This document shows positions 37,676-48,064 of a stretch of DNA of 64,000 nt, piece by piece. Positions within the stretch are counted from its first letter, which is position 1. Each line of letters begins with the position of its first letter. The DNA is from Variovorax sp. 54. Its GTDB lineage: Bacteria > Pseudomonadota > Gammaproteobacteria > Burkholderiales > Burkholderiaceae_C. The notes under the pieces were generated by a model. That model worked only from the letters and a program-made list of their open reading frames with translations, was not told the origin of the DNA and ran no database searches. The position numbers and the translations under genes were made by a program. The stretch covers positions 4,605,501 to 4,669,500 of the forward strand of contig NZ_PEFF01000001.1 in NCBI RefSeq assembly GCF_002754375.1, written 5' to 3'.

Positions 37676-38251
37676 ATGCCCCACCCCAAGTTTTGCCAGG
37701 CCTGCGCCACCCCGCTCGAATGGATCGCGCTCATGGAAGACGGCGGTCCCAAGGAGCGCCTGCGCTGCCCCAATTGCGGCCACACGCATTGGAACAACCC
37801 CACGCCCGTGCTCGCGGCCATCGTCGAGTACCGAGGCCAGGTGCTGCTGGCGCGCAACGCGGCCTGGCCGGGCAAGATGTTTGCGCTCATCACCGGCTTC
37901 ATGGAAGCCGGCGAGACGCCCGAGGAGGGCATCGCACGCGAGGTCAAGGAAGAAACCAACCTCGACGTGAGCGCGACGAAGCTCGTCGGCGCCTACGACT
38001 TCCAGCGCATGAACCAGATCATCATCGCGTACCACGTGGTGGCCGACGGCGAGGTGAAGCTCTCGCCCGAGCTGGTGGACTACCGCCTCTACGACCTGCC
38101 CGACCTGCGGTGCTGGCCCGCCGGCACCGGCTATGCGCTGGCCGACTGGCTGCGCACGCGCGGCCACGAGCCCGTGTTCTTCACCGCTGCGGAAAACGAA
38201 GAGCGTCGCCGCGGCCTGAACCTGCCGCCGGAGCCTGGCAATGCAAGTTGA
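37676..38251 (+). CDS. Nudix hydrolase with N-terminal zinc ribbon
   Basis: 191 residues. Residues 7-34 hold a zinc ribbon (CQAC...CPNC), and the Nudix box GFMEAGETPEEGIAREVKEE is complete (GX5EX7REUXEEXGU, with TN ending the box). This layout is that of the NADH pyrophosphatase-like and YjaD-related families, but the protein is shorter than NudC and lacks its SQPWPFP motif. The nucleotide substrate is open. Its end overlaps the TusA-like gene by 11 bases, so the two are translated together. Confidence 0.88.
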   Translation: MPHPKFCQACATPLEWIALMEDGGPKERLRCPNCGHTHWNNPTPVLAAIVEYRGQVLLARNAAWPGKMFALITGFMEAGETPEEGIAREVKEETNLDVSATKLVGAYDFQRMNQIIIAYHVVADGEVKLSPELVDYRLYDLPDLRCWPAGTGYALADWLRTRGHEPVFFTAAENEERRRGLNLPPEPGNAS

Positions 38252-38468
38252 CCGCGAAATCGACACGCGCGGCCTCAACTGCCCGCTGCCGATCCTGAAG
38301 GCGAAAAAATCGCTCAACGACATGGCGAGCGGCCAGCTGCTGAAGGTGGTGTCGACCGACCCGGGCTCGGTGCGCGACTTCCAGGCTTTTGCGCGCCAGA
38401 CGGGCAACGAGCTGATGGCGCAGGAGACCGTGGGCAGCGACTTCATCCATGTGCTGAAGCGGCGCTAG
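38241..38468 (+). CDS. TusA-family sulfurtransferase
   Basis: 75 residues. The family's CPxP motif is in TRGLNCPLPILKAKK, where the Cys carries persulfide sulfur. C-terminal half DFQAFARQTGNEL forms the second beta-alpha unit. It could act in tRNA thiolation or in general sulfur trafficking; its start lies inside the Nudix gene, and cysM lies two genes upstream. Ends at a terminator. Confidence 0.92.
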   Translation: MQVDREIDTRGLNCPLPILKAKKSLNDMASGQLLKVVSTDPGSVRDFQAFARQTGNELMAQETVGSDFIHVLKRR

Positions 38469-38488
38469 CGTCAGCGACCGACAAAAGG

Positions 38489-38511
38489 AAAGGGGCCTCG
38501 CGGCCCCTTTT
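38489..38511. terminator. Bidirectional terminator between the TusA-like gene and galU
   Basis: AAAGGGGCC-TCGC-GGCCCCTTTT: perfect 9-bp stem with A and T tracts on both sides. Confidence 0.9.
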
Positions 38512-38532
38512 CGTTGGTGCTTCTGAGCGCTC

Positions 38533-39426
38533 TCAGAGCTTCAGGCTCTTGAGGTATTCGCGGAACTGCTCGCCCACTTCGGGGTGCGCCAGCGCCAGTT
38601 CCACCGAAGCCTGCAGGAAGCCTTCCTTGCTGCCGCAGTCGTAGCGGACGCCCTTGTACGCATAGGCGTAGACCGATTCCTTCTTCATCAGCGCGGCGAT
38701 GCCGTCGGTGAGCTGGATCTCGCCACCCGCGCCCTTGGGCTGGTTGCGGATCTCGTCGAACACGCCGGGCGTGAGGATGTAGCGGCCGGCCACGCCCAGG
38801 CGCGAGGGCGCGTCTTCGGGCTTGGGCTTCTCGACCATGCGGTTGACCTTCACGAGGCCCTCTTCCACGGTCTCGCCGGCCACGATGCCGTAGCGCTTGA
38901 CGTGTTCGAGCGGCACTTCCTGCACGGCCAGCACCGAGGCGCCCAGGCGTGCGAAGGCTTCGGTCATCTGTGCCAGCACCGGCAGGCCACCAGCAGGGCC
39001 GACCATCAGGTCGTCGGCCAGCAGCACGGCGAAGGGCTCGTTGCCCACCAAGTGTTCGGCGCACAGCACCGCGTGGCCCAGGCCCAGCATGCGCGGCTGG
39101 CGCACGTACGAGCAGGTCATGTCGTCGGGCGACACCGAGCGGGCGATTTCGAGCAGCGCGTGCTTGCCGCTGGCTTCGAGCTGGCTTTCGAGCTCGTAGG
39201 CGGTGTCGTAGTGGTCTTCGATCGCACGCTTGTTGCGCCCGGTCACAAAAATCATGTCGCGGATGCCCGCGGCATAGGCTTCTTCGACGGCGTACTGGAT
39301 CAGCGGCTTGTCGACGACCGGCAGCATTTCCTTCGGCTGCGCCTTGGTGGCGGGCAGAAAGCGGGTGCCGAAGCCTGCAACAGGGAATACGGCCTTGCGG
39401 ATGCGTGTCGGGGAAGAAGTGGACAT
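38533..39426 (-). CDS. galU: UTP-glucose-1-phosphate uridylyltransferase
   Basis: 297 residues. Nucleotide-binding [21 protein letters not shown], then LIQYAVEEA and the sugar-phosphate region [13 protein letters not shown]; all GalU signatures present. It makes UDP-glucose for envelope polysaccharide. Transcribed from the same strand as valS, 101 bases downstream of it. Confidence 0.97.
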   Translation of the reverse strand: MSTSSPTRIRKAVFPVAGFGTRFLPATKAQPKEMLPVVDKPLIQYAVEEAYAAGIRDMIFVTGRNKRAIEDHYDTAYELESQLEASGKHALLEIARSVSPDDMTCSYVRQPRMLGLGHAVLCAEHLVGNEPFAVLLADDLMVGPAGGLPVLAQMTEAFARLGASVLAVQEVPLEHVKRYGIVAGETVEEGLVKVNRMVEKPKPEDAPSRLGVAGRYILTPGVFDEIRNQPKGAGGEIQLTDGIAALMKKESVYAYAYKGVRYDCGSKEGFLQASVELALAHPEVGEQFREYLKSLKL

Positions 39427-39527
39427 GGGCGGTTCAGTGTCGTTTCAAAGAGGAAAAGAGAGGGTTGGGAGAGGATGCAGCGCGAAGCCTGCAACCGCAT
39501 CCTAAGCCCCCACTCCGGCCTCGTCTG

Positions 39528-42506
39528 TCAGCCGAGGCGTACAAGCTGGTCGCGCAGGCGCTCCAGCGTGGCGGTGAAATCGGCCAGGCGCGTGCGCTCC
39601 TGTTCGATCACGGCGGGCGGCGCCTTGGCCACGAAGGCCTCGTTGCCGAGCTTGCCGTGCACCTTGGCGATCTCGCCCTCGATGCGTGCAATTTCCTTGC
39701 CGATGCGCAGCTTCTCGGCCGCCTTGTCGATCTCCATGTGCAGGCACAGGCGCGTGGCACCCACGACAGCCACGGGCGCTGCTTCGGCGGCAGCCTGCCA
39801 CGAGGCTTCGTCGTCGAACACCTTCACTTCCTTGAGCTTGGCCAGCGCCTGCAGCACCGGGGCCGCGTCGCGCAGGAAGGCCGCGCCTTCGGCGTCGTCG
39901 GCCACCGCGTACAGCGGCAGGCGCGTCGCGGGCGACACGTTCATCTCGCCGCGCAGCGTGCGGCAGGCGTCGACCAGCGCCTTCAGGCGCGCCACGTGCG
40001 CCTCGGCGGCTTCGTCGATCTTCTCGGGCTGGCTCTGCGGATAGGCCGCGATCATGATCGATGCGCCTTCACGGCCCGCGACCTTCGAGACCTTCTGCCA
40101 GAGTTCTTCGGTGATGAACGGAATGATCGGGTGTGCCAGGCGCAGCAGCGCCTCGAGCACGCGGATCAGCGTGCGGCGGGTGGCGCGCTTTTGCGCGTCG
40201 TCGCCGGTCTGGATCTGCACCTTGGCAATTTCGAGGTACCAGTCGCAGAACTCGTCCCAGGCGAACTGGTAGATCGCGTTGGCCACGTTGTCCAGGCGGT
40301 ATTCCTCGAAGCCCTTGGCCACTTCGGCTTCGACGCGCTGCAGCTGCGAGACGATCCAGAAATCAGCGCGGCTGAACTTCAGGTAGCCGTGGGCCTTGCC
40401 GCCGACCTTGCAGTCTTCCTTGGTGTGTTCGAGCAGGCCGCAGTCCTGGCCTTCGCAGTTCATCAGCACGAAGCGCGTGGCGTTCCACAGCTTGTTGCAG
40501 AAGTTGCGATAGCCCTCGCAGCGCTTCGAGTCGAAGTTGATGCTGCGGCCGAGCGAAGCCAGCGAGGCAAAGGTGAAGCGCAGCGCATCGGCGCCGAAGG
40601 CCGGAATGCCGTCCGGGAATTCCTTCTGCGTGTTCTTGCGCACCGCCGGTGCGGTCTCGGGCTTGCGCAGGCCCTGCGTGCGCTTGTCGAGCAGCTGGGG
40701 CAACTCGATGCCGTCGATCAAATCGACCGGGTCGAGCACGTTGCCTTCCGACTTGCTCATCTTCTTGCCCTGCGCGTCGCGCACCAGGCCGTGGATGTAC
40801 ACGTCCTTGAACGGCACCGTGCCCATGAAGTGCTTGGTCATCATGATCATCCGGGCGACCCAGAAGAAGATGATGTCGTAGCCCGTCACGAGCACGGTCG
40901 AGGGCAGGTACAGCGCCAGGTCCTGCGTCTTCTCGGGCCAGCCCAGCGACGAGAAGGGCACCAGCGCCGACGAATACCAGGTGTCGAGCACGTCTTCGTC
41001 GCGGGTCAGCGTCTTGCCCGGTGCCTTGGCCTGCGCCTCGGCTTCGGTCTCGGCCACGTACACCGTGCCGTCTTCGTCGTACCAGGCGGGAATCTGGTGG
41101 CCCCACCAGAGCTGGCGCGAGATCGTCCAGTCCTGGATGTTCTCCATCCAGTGGTTGTAGGTGTTGACCCAGTTCTCGGGCACGAAGCGCACCTCGCCCG
41201 ACTTCACCACGTCGATGGCCTTCTGTGCGATCGATTGGCCGTCGGCGCCGGGGCGCGTCATGGCCACGTACCACTGGTCGGTGAGCATGGGCTCGACGAT
41301 GGCGCCTGTCCGCGCGCAACGCGGCACCATCAGCTTGTGCTTCTTCGTCTCAATCAGCAGGCCAAGGTCATCAAGGTCGGCAACGACTAATTTGCGGGCC
41401 AAGAAGCGATCAAGCCCCCGATACTTCGTGGGAATTGCTTGCTGTGCGATGACTACCGCCGAGTCGGCACCCAATACGACTGTGGACTTCCCGGCAGCGA
41501 ACTGGCGTTGCGTTTCTTGCATTCCACCGGCGTCCGCCATAGGTGCCGGAATGATGCAGGCTTCGGCATTCAAGATCGGAACAATCGGCAGGTTGTGCCG
41601 TAGACCCACTGCATAGTCGTTGTGGTCGTGTGCAGGTGTGACCTTCACCACGCCGGTTCCGAATTCCTTGTCGACGTAGTCGTCGGCAATGATCGGGATC
41701 AGCCGGTTCACCAGCGGTAGTTTCACGCGCTGGCCGATCAGGTGCTTGTAGCGTTCGTCTTCGGGGTGGACCATCACGGCCGTGTCGCCGAGCATGGTCT
41801 CGGGGCGCGTGGTGGCCACCGTGAGCGTGCCGCTGCCGTCTTCGAGCGGATAGGCGATGTGCCAGAGCGAGCCGTCTTCTTCTTCGCTCTCGACTTCAAG
41901 GTCGCTCACTGCGGTTTTGAGCGTCGGGTCCCAGTTCACGAGGCGCTTGCCGCGGTAGATCAGGCCTTCTTCATAGAGCTTCACGAAGGTGTGCGTGACC
42001 ACCTTGGACAGGTCGTCGTCCATCGTGAAGTATTCGCGGCTCCAGTCGACCGTGTCGCCCATGCGGCGCATCTGCTCGGTGATGGTGCTGCCCGACTTTT
42101 CCTTCCACTCCCACACGCGCGCCACGAAGTTCTTGCGGCCCAGGTCGTGGCGGCTGACCTTCTGCTCCTGCAGCTGGCGCTCCACCACGATCTGGGTGGC
42201 GATGCCCGCGTGGTCGGTGCCCGGCACCCACAGCGTGTTGGCGCCCTTCATGCGGTGGTAGCGCGTGAGGCTGTCCATGATCGTCTGGTTGAACGCATGG
42301 CCCATGTGCAACGTGCCCGTGACGTTGGGCGGCGGCAGCTGGATCGCGAACGACTCGGCGCCTTCCTTGGGCTGCTGCGTGCCGCGGAAACCCGCCTTGG
42401 CGTAGCCGCGCTGCTCCCATTCCGGGCCCCAGTGCGCCTCGATGGCGGCGGGTTCGAACGATTTGGAGAGGCTCTCGAGGCCGGGCTGGGAGGTAGGTTC
42501 GCTCAT
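39528..42506 (-). CDS. valS: Valyl-tRNA synthetase
   Basis: 992 residues, rather long. HIGH-type motif [22 protein letters not shown] motif [14 protein letters not shown], editing domain (CP1) between them, and a C-terminal coiled coil ([16 protein letters not shown]). Between the editing-site motif [10 protein letters not shown] and YRGLDRF the sequence runs about 20 residues longer than in E. coli ValRS. Bases about 41325-41650 (residues 285-395) use codons such as TTA, CTA, GTA, ACA and ATT that hardly occur elsewhere in this gene. No frameshift or stop; all catalytic motifs remain. Confidence 0.96.
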   Translation of the reverse strand: MSEPTSQPGLESLSKSFEPAAIEAHWGPEWEQRGYAKAGFRGTQQPKEGAESFAIQLPPPNVTGTLHMGHAFNQTIMDSLTRYHRMKGANTLWVPGTDHAGIATQIVVERQLQEQKVSRHDLGRKNFVARVWEWKEKSGSTITEQMRRMGDTVDWSREYFTMDDDLSKVVTHTFVKLYEEGLIYRGKRLVNWDPTLKTAVSDLEVESEEEDGSLWHIAYPLEDGSGTLTVATTRPETMLGDTAVMVHPEDERYKHLIGQRVKLPLVNRLIPIIADDYVDKEFGTGVVKVTPAHDHNDYAVGLRHNLPIVPILNAEACIIPAPMADAGGMQETQRQFAAGKSTVVLGADSAVVIAQQAIPTKYRGLDRFLARKLVVADLDDLGLLIETKKHKLMVPRCARTGAIVEPMLTDQWYVAMTRPGADGQSIAQKAIDVVKSGEVRFVPENWVNTYNHWMENIQDWTISRQLWWGHQIPAWYDEDGTVYVAETEAEAQAKAPGKTLTRDEDVLDTWYSSALVPFSSLGWPEKTQDLALYLPSTVLVTGYDIIFFWVARMIMMTKHFMGTVPFKDVYIHGLVRDAQGKKMSKSEGNVLDPVDLIDGIELPQLLDKRTQGLRKPETAPAVRKNTQKEFPDGIPAFGADALRFTFASLASLGRSINFDSKRCEGYRNFCNKLWNATRFVLMNCEGQDCGLLEHTKEDCKVGGKAHGYLKFSRADFWIVSQLQRVEAEVAKGFEEYRLDNVANAIYQFAWDEFCDWYLEIAKVQIQTGDDAQKRATRRTLIRVLEALLRLAHPIIPFITEELWQKVSKVAGREGASIMIAAYPQSQPEKIDEAAEAHVARLKALVDACRTLRGEMNVSPATRLPLYAVADDAEGAAFLRDAAPVLQALAKLKEVKVFDDEASWQAAAEAAPVAVVGATRLCLHMEIDKAAEKLRIGKEIARIEGEIAKVHGKLGNEAFVAKAPPAVIEQERTRLADFTATLERLRDQLVRLG

Positions 42507-42611
42507 GGGGAATGCAAAACGGCACCCTCGGGTGCCGTTGGTGACAAGGTGGGATTGCCCGGGATTTTACCGGCGCGGCCCGGGGTAACCCCAGCCCCAC
42601 ATAATCGACCG

Positions 42612-43394
42612 ATGCTGTTCCTGCTTTCCCCTGCAAAGTCGCTCGACTACGACACCCCCGTCCCTTCCGAAACCCCCGCCACCCAGCCCCATTTCGAAGC
42701 CCCGCGCGGCCCCTCGGCCGAACTCATCAAGCTGCTGCGCGAGAAGTCGCCCCAGGACATCGCCGAACTGATGCACCTGTCGGACAAGCTCTCGGCCCTC
42801 AACGTGGCCCGCTACGCCGCCTGGTCGTCCAAGAGCACCGAGAAGAACGCCCGCCAGGCCGCCTTTGCCTTCGATGGCGACGTCTACGGCGGCTTCGACG
42901 CCCGCAGCCTCACGCCCGCCCAGCTCGCCTGGGCGCAGGACCACGTCGGCATCCTCAGCGGCCTGTACGGCCTGCTGCGCCCGCTCGACCGCCTGCAGCC
43001 CTACCGGCTCGAAATGGGCACTGCGCTGGCCAACCGCCACGGCAAGGACCTGTACGCCTTCTGGGGCTCGCGCATCGCCGAGCATTTGAACGAGCGCCTG
43101 GCGGCCGACCGCACGCCGGTCGTCATCAACGTGGCCTCGCAGGAGTACTTCAAGTCGGTCGACCAGAAAGTGCTCAAGGCGCGCGTGGTCGAATGCGTGT
43201 TCCAGGAATGGAAGGGCGACAAGTACAAGATCGTGAGCTTCTTCGCCAAGCGCGCCCGCGGCCTGCTGGCGCGCTGGGCCGTGCTGCACCAGGCGGCCAC
43301 GCCCAAGGCGCTGGAAAAATTCGATCTCGAGGGTTATGGTTTCGACGCAAACGTGTCGACAGCCGAAAGGCTGGTGTTCAGAAGGAAAGTCTGA
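42612..43394 (+). CDS. yaaA: Peroxide stress protein YaaA (DUF328)
   Basis: 260 residues with the family markers [59 protein letters not shown]. YaaA limits intracellular iron and oxidative DNA damage in E. coli. The stop shares its last base with the ATG of the hydroxylase that follows (TGATG), so they are coupled. Confidence 0.95.
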   Translation: MLFLLSPAKSLDYDTPVPSETPATQPHFEAPRGPSAELIKLLREKSPQDIAELMHLSDKLSALNVARYAAWSSKSTEKNARQAAFAFDGDVYGGFDARSLTPAQLAWAQDHVGILSGLYGLLRPLDRLQPYRLEMGTALANRHGKDLYAFWGSRIAEHLNERLAADRTPVVINVASQEYFKSVDQKVLKARVVECVFQEWKGDKYKIVSFFAKRARGLLARWAVLHQAATPKALEKFDLEGYGFDANVSTAERLVFRRKV

Positions 43395-44242
43395 TGTCCC
43401 AAGCGATCAGTCCGGAATTGCGCGAATGGCTGGTGGCCCAGCTCGCGGCCGGCCATTCAGTGCCCGCACTGCGCATGTCGATGCGCGAGGCCGGCTGGCA
43501 CGACTCGGCCACCGACGCGGCACTGGCCCAGCTCGAGGCCGGCTTCCCCCAGGCCGAGGCCGAGGTGGCCCTGGCGCCGACCCGCACCGAGATGCCCGGC
43601 CCCGACCTGGACGGCGCGCCGCTGTACATCGAGGCCGGCGACCGCCGCGTGCAGGTGCTGCAGACCGTGCGGCATCCGCGCGTCGTGGTGTTCGGCAACC
43701 TGCTGTCGGCCGAGGAATGCGAAGGCCTGATCGCCGCCGCCCGCGTGCGGCTGGCCCGCTCGCTCACCGTCGAGACCCGCACCGGCGGCGAGGTGCTCAA
43801 CGTCGACCGCACCAGCGACGGCATGTTCTTCGAGCGCGGCGAGAACGAGATCGTCGCGCGCCTCGAACAGCGCCTGGCCATGTTGCTGCGCTGGCCGCTC
43901 GAATACGGCGAGGGCCTGCAGATCCTGCGCTACGCGCCCGGCGCGCAGTACCGCCCGCACTACGACTACTTCGACCCGCACGAGCCCGGCACGCCCACCA
44001 TCCTCAAGCGCGGCGGCCAGCGCGTCGCCACGCTCGTGATGTACCTGCAGGAGCCCGAGCAGGGCGGTGCCACCACCTTCCCCGACATCGGGCTCGAAGT
44101 GGCCCCGGTGCGCGGCACCGGTGTGTTCTTCAGCTACGACCGGCCCGACCCCGCCACCCGCACGCTGCACGGCGGCGCGCCGGTGCTGGCGGGCGAGAAA
44201 TGGGTCGCCACCAAGTGGCTGCGCGAGCGCGAATTCAAGTAG
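43394..44242 (+). CDS. 2-oxoglutarate/Fe(II) dioxygenase, prolyl 4-hydroxylase type
   Basis: 282 residues. Residues 1-65 are a helical lead-in; from about residue 95 comes the hydroxylase domain with the iron ligands H189 and D191 ([10 protein letters not shown]) and H259 (TLHGG), and the 2-oxoglutarate Lys/Arg shortly after (EKWVATKW). It would hydroxylate a prolyl or other residue in a protein using oxygen. Coupled to yaaA, which fits a link with iron and oxygen stress. Confidence 0.9.
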   Translation: MSQAISPELREWLVAQLAAGHSVPALRMSMREAGWHDSATDAALAQLEAGFPQAEAEVALAPTRTEMPGPDLDGAPLYIEAGDRRVQVLQTVRHPRVVVFGNLLSAEECEGLIAAARVRLARSLTVETRTGGEVLNVDRTSDGMFFERGENEIVARLEQRLAMLLRWPLEYGEGLQILRYAPGAQYRPHYDYFDPHEPGTPTILKRGGQRVATLVMYLQEPEQGGATTFPDIGLEVAPVRGTGVFFSYDRPDPATRTLHGGAPVLAGEKWVATKWLREREFK

Positions 44243-44263
44243 CAGCAAGAAAACAGGGAACCG

Positions 44264-45163
44264 ATGAAAGTCACCGCCAACGGCCTGCAGATCGAAGTCG
44301 ACGACACCGGCGGCGAAGGCCGCCCCGTCATCCTGCTGATCATGGGGCTGGGCATGCAACTGGTCGCCTGGCCCGACGCGTTCGTGCAGCAGCTGGTCGA
44401 TGCCGGCTTTCGCGTGGTGCGCCACGACAACCGCGACATCGGCCTGAGCCAGGGCTTCGACCACCTCGGCACCGGCAACCTCGTGTGGGAAACCATCCGT
44501 CACCGGATCGGCCTGAAGGTGCGCAGCGCCTACACCCTGCAGGACATGGCGCTCGATTCGCTCGGCGTGCTCGACGCACTGGGCATCGCCCGTGCCCACA
44601 TCGTCGGCGCCTCGATGGGCGGCATGATCGCGCAGCGCATCGCCGCCACCGCGCCCGAGCGCACCGCCAGCCTCGTGAGCATCATGAGCTCCAGCGGTGC
44701 GCGCGGCCTGCCGGGCCCGCGCCGCGAGGTCGGCGCCATGCTCATGCGGCGCCCGCGCAGCCACGAGGAGGCCGCGCTGGTCGCGCACAGCATCAAGCTG
44801 CTGCGGCTCATCCAGAGCCCGGCCTACCCGCAGACCGACGAACAACTGGCCGCGCGCCTCACCTTCAGCATGCGCCGCGCCTACCACCCGGCCGGCCTGA
44901 TGCGCCAGATGCTGGCCATCGGCGCCGACGACGACCGGCCCCAGGTGCTGGCCCGCATCCAGCGACCGACGCTGGTGCTGCACGGCGACGCCGACGCGCT
45001 CGTGCCCATCGCCTGCGGGCAGGACACCGCCCGCCGCATCCCCGGCGCGACCTTCACTGCCATACCCGGCATGGGCCACGACCTGCCGCCCGAGGTCTGC
45101 ACGATCCTCGCCCACCACATCGCTCCGTTCGCACACGCGGCGGATGCCGGAACCGCCCCATGA
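44264..45163 (+). CDS. Alpha/beta-fold hydrolase
   Basis: 299 residues. Oxyanion segment [10 protein letters not shown], nucleophile elbow GASMGG (Ser), acid in [10 protein letters not shown] and His in [11 protein letters not shown] give a complete triad. Similar proteins are annotated as haloalkane dehalogenase-like or lipase-like; I see no special feature that decides. Lies 21 bases after the hydroxylase and overlaps queF by four bases (ATGA). Confidence 0.9.
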   Translation: MKVTANGLQIEVDDTGGEGRPVILLIMGLGMQLVAWPDAFVQQLVDAGFRVVRHDNRDIGLSQGFDHLGTGNLVWETIRHRIGLKVRSAYTLQDMALDSLGVLDALGIARAHIVGASMGGMIAQRIAATAPERTASLVSIMSSSGARGLPGPRREVGAMLMRRPRSHEEAALVAHSIKLLRLIQSPAYPQTDEQLAARLTFSMRRAYHPAGLMRQMLAIGADDDRPQVLARIQRPTLVLHGDADALVPIACGQDTARRIPGATFTAIPGMGHDLPPEVCTILAHHIAPFAHAADAGTAP

Positions 45164-46035
45164 GCCACGACCCGACCAACCCCAACGCCAACACCCCCGA
45201 GCAATCGCAGCTCGGCCGCGCCTCGGCCTACGCCGACAAGTACGACCCGAGCCTGCTGTTCCCCATCGCACGCGCCACGCAGCGCGAGGCCATGGGCATC
45301 CAGGCCGGCGCCTTGCCCTTCTTCGGCGCCGACCTCTGGACCGCCTTCGAGCTGAGCTGGCTGAACCCGCGCGGCAAGCCGCAGGTGGCCATCGCGCACT
45401 TCACCATTCCGTGCGAAACGCCGAACATCATCGAGAGCAAGTCGTTCAAGCTGTACCTCAACAGCTTCAACAACAGCACCTTCGCCAGCATCGATGCCGT
45501 GCGCGAACACCTGCGCACCGACCTCGCCGAAGCCGCATGGCGCGGCAGCGACCAGTCGGCCGGCATCGGCGTGAAACTGCTCACACCCGACCTCTTCGAC
45601 CGCGAGCCGGTGCACGAGATCGACGGCCTCGACCTCGACCGACTCGACATCGAATGCACCCACTACCAACCCGCGCCCGAGCTGCTGAGCAGCGACACGA
45701 CGCAGGTGCACGTGAACGAAACCCTCACCAGCCGGCTGCTCAAGAGCAACTGCCTCGTCACCGGCCAGCCCGACTGGGGCAGCGTGCAGATCCGCTACAG
45801 CGGCCCGCCCATCGACCAAGCCGGCCTGCTGGCGTACATCGTGAGTTTTCGCAACCACAACGAGTTCCACGAGCCCTGCGCCGAGCGCATGTTCACGGAC
45901 ATCTGGAGCCGCTGCAAGCCGACCAAGCTCGCGGTGTACGCGCGCTACACGCGGCGCGGCGGGCTGGACATCAACCCGTTCCGCACGAGCTGGCCGCAGA
46001 CGCTGCCGCCGAACATCCGCACGGCGCGGCAGTAA
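45160..46035 (+). CDS. queF: NADPH-dependent 7-cyano-7-deazaguanine reductase
   Basis: 291 residues, the long two-domain (YqcD) form. The catalytic Cys lies in [19 protein letters not shown], and the substrate-binding Glu and His in [14 protein letters not shown]. It reduces preQ0 to preQ1 in queuosine synthesis. ATG 45160 overlaps the hydrolase stop (ATGA). Confidence 0.96.
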   Translation: MSHDPTNPNANTPEQSQLGRASAYADKYDPSLLFPIARATQREAMGIQAGALPFFGADLWTAFELSWLNPRGKPQVAIAHFTIPCETPNIIESKSFKLYLNSFNNSTFASIDAVREHLRTDLAEAAWRGSDQSAGIGVKLLTPDLFDREPVHEIDGLDLDRLDIECTHYQPAPELLSSDTTQVHVNETLTSRLLKSNCLVTGQPDWGSVQIRYSGPPIDQAGLLAYIVSFRNHNEFHEPCAERMFTDIWSRCKPTKLAVYARYTRRGGLDINPFRTSWPQTLPPNIRTARQ

Positions 46036-46167
46036 GCAGTCGGCCCTCGCGCCGCCGCTTAAGCCCCTCTTCGGAAACCCCAAACCCGCGCCTGCCTCGC
46101 CTGTGGCATTCTGAAATTCCCCCGCGAGCTCGCGGGCGAACGAACATCCGAAGCAGAGGCAAGACAC

Positions 46168-47073
46168 ATGGTTGAAGGAAAAGTGATCGTCGTCACCGGC
46201 GCTGGCGGCGGCATCGGGCGGGACATTGCACTGGCGATGGCGCGGCATGGCGCGAAGGTAGTGGTCAACGACATCGGCGCGGGGCTCGACGGCGAGGGCG
46301 GCAGTGCCGGGCCGGCGCAGCAGGTGGTCGAAGAGATCCGTGCGGCGGGTGGTGAGGCGGTGCCCAACACCGACAGCGTGGCCGATGCCGCGAGCGCGGG
46401 GCGCATCGTGGAATGTGCGGTCGACAGCTTCGGGCGCATCGACGCGGTGGTCAACAACGCGGGCATCCTGCGCGACCGGTTCTTTCACAAGATGTCGGTC
46501 GACGAGTGGGACGCGGTGATCAAGGTGCACCTGTACGGCGCCTACTTCGTGAGCCGCGCGGCCGCGACGCACTTCAAGGAACAGAACGCGGGTGCGCTGG
46601 TGCACATGACCTCCACCTCGGGCCTGATCGGCAACTTCGGCCAGGCCAACTACGCGGCGGCCAAGCTCGGCATCGCGGCGCTGTCGAAGTCCATCGCGCT
46701 CGACATGCTCAAGTTCAACGTGCGCTCCAACTGCATCGCGCCCTTCGCCTGGAGCCGCATGATCGGCGCCATTCCGACCGACACCGACGAGCAGCGCGCG
46801 CGCGTCGACAAGATCAAGCAGATGACGCCCGCCAAGGTGGCACCGCTCGCGGTGTACCTGGCGAGCGATGCGGCGGCTGCGGTCAACGGGCAGATCTTCT
46901 CGGTGCGCAACAACGAGATTTCGCTCATCAGCCAGCCGCGCCCGGTGCGCTCCGTGCACCGCTCCGAAGGCTGGACGCCCGAGAGCATTGCCGAGCACGC
47001 CATGCCCGCGATGCGCGCCAGTTTCTTCCCGCTGGACCGCTCGGCCGACGTGTTCAGCTGGGACCCGGTCTGA
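46168..47073 (+). CDS. SDR-family 3-hydroxyacyl-CoA dehydrogenase-like protein
   Basis: 301 residues. NAD site VTGAGGGIGRDIA, NNAG motif VVNNAGILRD, catalytic Ser (SGLIGNFGQ) and YAAAK. The long N-terminal loop (DIGAGLDGEGGSAGPA) and an extra 50-residue C-terminal tail are typical of the dehydrogenase half of peroxisomal-type multifunctional enzyme 2, so an acyl-CoA is the likely substrate. First gene of the block that leads to the arylmalonate decarboxylase; 87 bases before the LysR pair. Confidence 0.9.
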   Translation: MVEGKVIVVTGAGGGIGRDIALAMARHGAKVVVNDIGAGLDGEGGSAGPAQQVVEEIRAAGGEAVPNTDSVADAASAGRIVECAVDSFGRIDAVVNNAGILRDRFFHKMSVDEWDAVIKVHLYGAYFVSRAAATHFKEQNAGALVHMTSTSGLIGNFGQANYAAAKLGIAALSKSIALDMLKFNVRSNCIAPFAWSRMIGAIPTDTDEQRARVDKIKQMTPAKVAPLAVYLASDAAAAVNGQIFSVRNNEISLISQPRPVRSVHRSEGWTPESIAEHAMPAMRASFFPLDRSADVFSWDPV

Positions 47074-47160
47074 GGGCATGAGGACAAACCCGCAAGCGGC
47101 TGCGGGCGGCGCCGTTCGCCGGACAATGCGCGTTCCTCCCGCTTCCTTCGTGCCCGCCCG

Positions 47161-48051
47161 GTGAACCTGCACTTCGACCTGTTCGACCTGAAACTGTTCG
47201 TCTACGTGGCGGACGCGCGCAGCCTCACGCGCGGCGCCGAGAAGGCCTGCATCTCGCTGGCCGCGGCGTCCACGCGCATCAAGCAGATGGAAGAGGCGGT
47301 GGGCGGCAAGCTGCTGCACCGCAGCGCGCAGGGCGTGAGCCTCACGGCGGCGGGGCAGGCGGTGCTGTACCACGCCAAGCGCGTGATGCAGCAGATGGAG
47401 CACCTGCGCTGCGACATGCAGGACTTCGGCAAGGGCATCAAGGGCCATGTGCGCGTGTTCGCCAACACCACCTCGATCACCGAGTACCTGCCGCAGAAGC
47501 TCGCGGGCTTTCTCACGCAGCACCCGGCCGTGCAGGTCGATCTGCGCGAGTACCTGAGCGAAGAAATCGTGCGCGCCGTGGCCGACGGCGAGGCCGACAT
47601 CGGCATCCTCGCGGGCGACGTGCATACCGGCGAGTTCGATGCGCGCCCCTTCGGGCGCAATCAGCTCGTGCTGGTGGTGCCGCCCACGCACCCGCTGGCG
47701 GGCGCGTCGTCGGTGGCCTTTGCCGACACGCTCGATGAGCAGCACGTGGGCCTGCACCACGGCAGCGCGATCCACCGCTTTCTGCAGCGCCGCGCCGAAC
47801 TCGCGGGGCGCGGCTTCAACCCGCGCATCCAGGTCAGCAGCTTCGAGGCCATCTGCCTGATGATCGAAGCCGGCGTGGGCGTCGGCGTGCTGCCCTCGTC
47901 GTCGGCGCACCGGCTGTCGATGGCCATGCGCATCTCGACCGTGGCGCTCAGCGACGCCTGGGCCGAGCGCGAGCTCAAGCTCATCGCGCGCAACCGCGAG
48001 CAGCTGCCGGCTTCCGCGCGCGAGCTGTTCGACCACCTCACCCTGGCCTGA
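47161..48051 (+). CDS. LysR-family transcriptional regulator
   Basis: 296 residues from GTG 47161. Helix-turn-helix at residues about 16-40 (SLTRGAEKACISLAAASTRIKQME), then the effector domain (KLVLVVPPTHPLAG-like strand QLVLVVPP, GVGVGVLPSSSAH). Its closest relative here is the next gene, which shares the unusual LAAAS turn. It may regulate the block downstream or the SDR upstream. No ribosome site is obvious. Confidence 0.9.
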   Translation: MNLHFDLFDLKLFVYVADARSLTRGAEKACISLAAASTRIKQMEEAVGGKLLHRSAQGVSLTAAGQAVLYHAKRVMQQMEHLRCDMQDFGKGIKGHVRVFANTTSITEYLPQKLAGFLTQHPAVQVDLREYLSEEIVRAVADGEADIGILAGDVHTGEFDARPFGRNQLVLVVPPTHPLAGASSVAFADTLDEQHVGLHHGSAIHRFLQRRAELAGRGFNPRIQVSSFEAICLMIEAGVGVGVLPSSSAHRLSMAMRISTVALSDAWAERELKLIARNREQLPASARELFDHLTLA

Positions 48052-48064
48052 GGCGCGACCGGCC

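Noticed and set aside
39528..42506. valS as a pseudogene because of the odd patch
   Set aside because: The frame is intact through the patch, and both active-site motifs and the C-terminal coiled coil are present.
43336..46035. An 899-codon frame ending as queF
   Set aside because: The first part is an out-of-frame reading of the hydroxylase and hydrolase genes. The real start is ATG 45160, overlapping the hydrolase stop.
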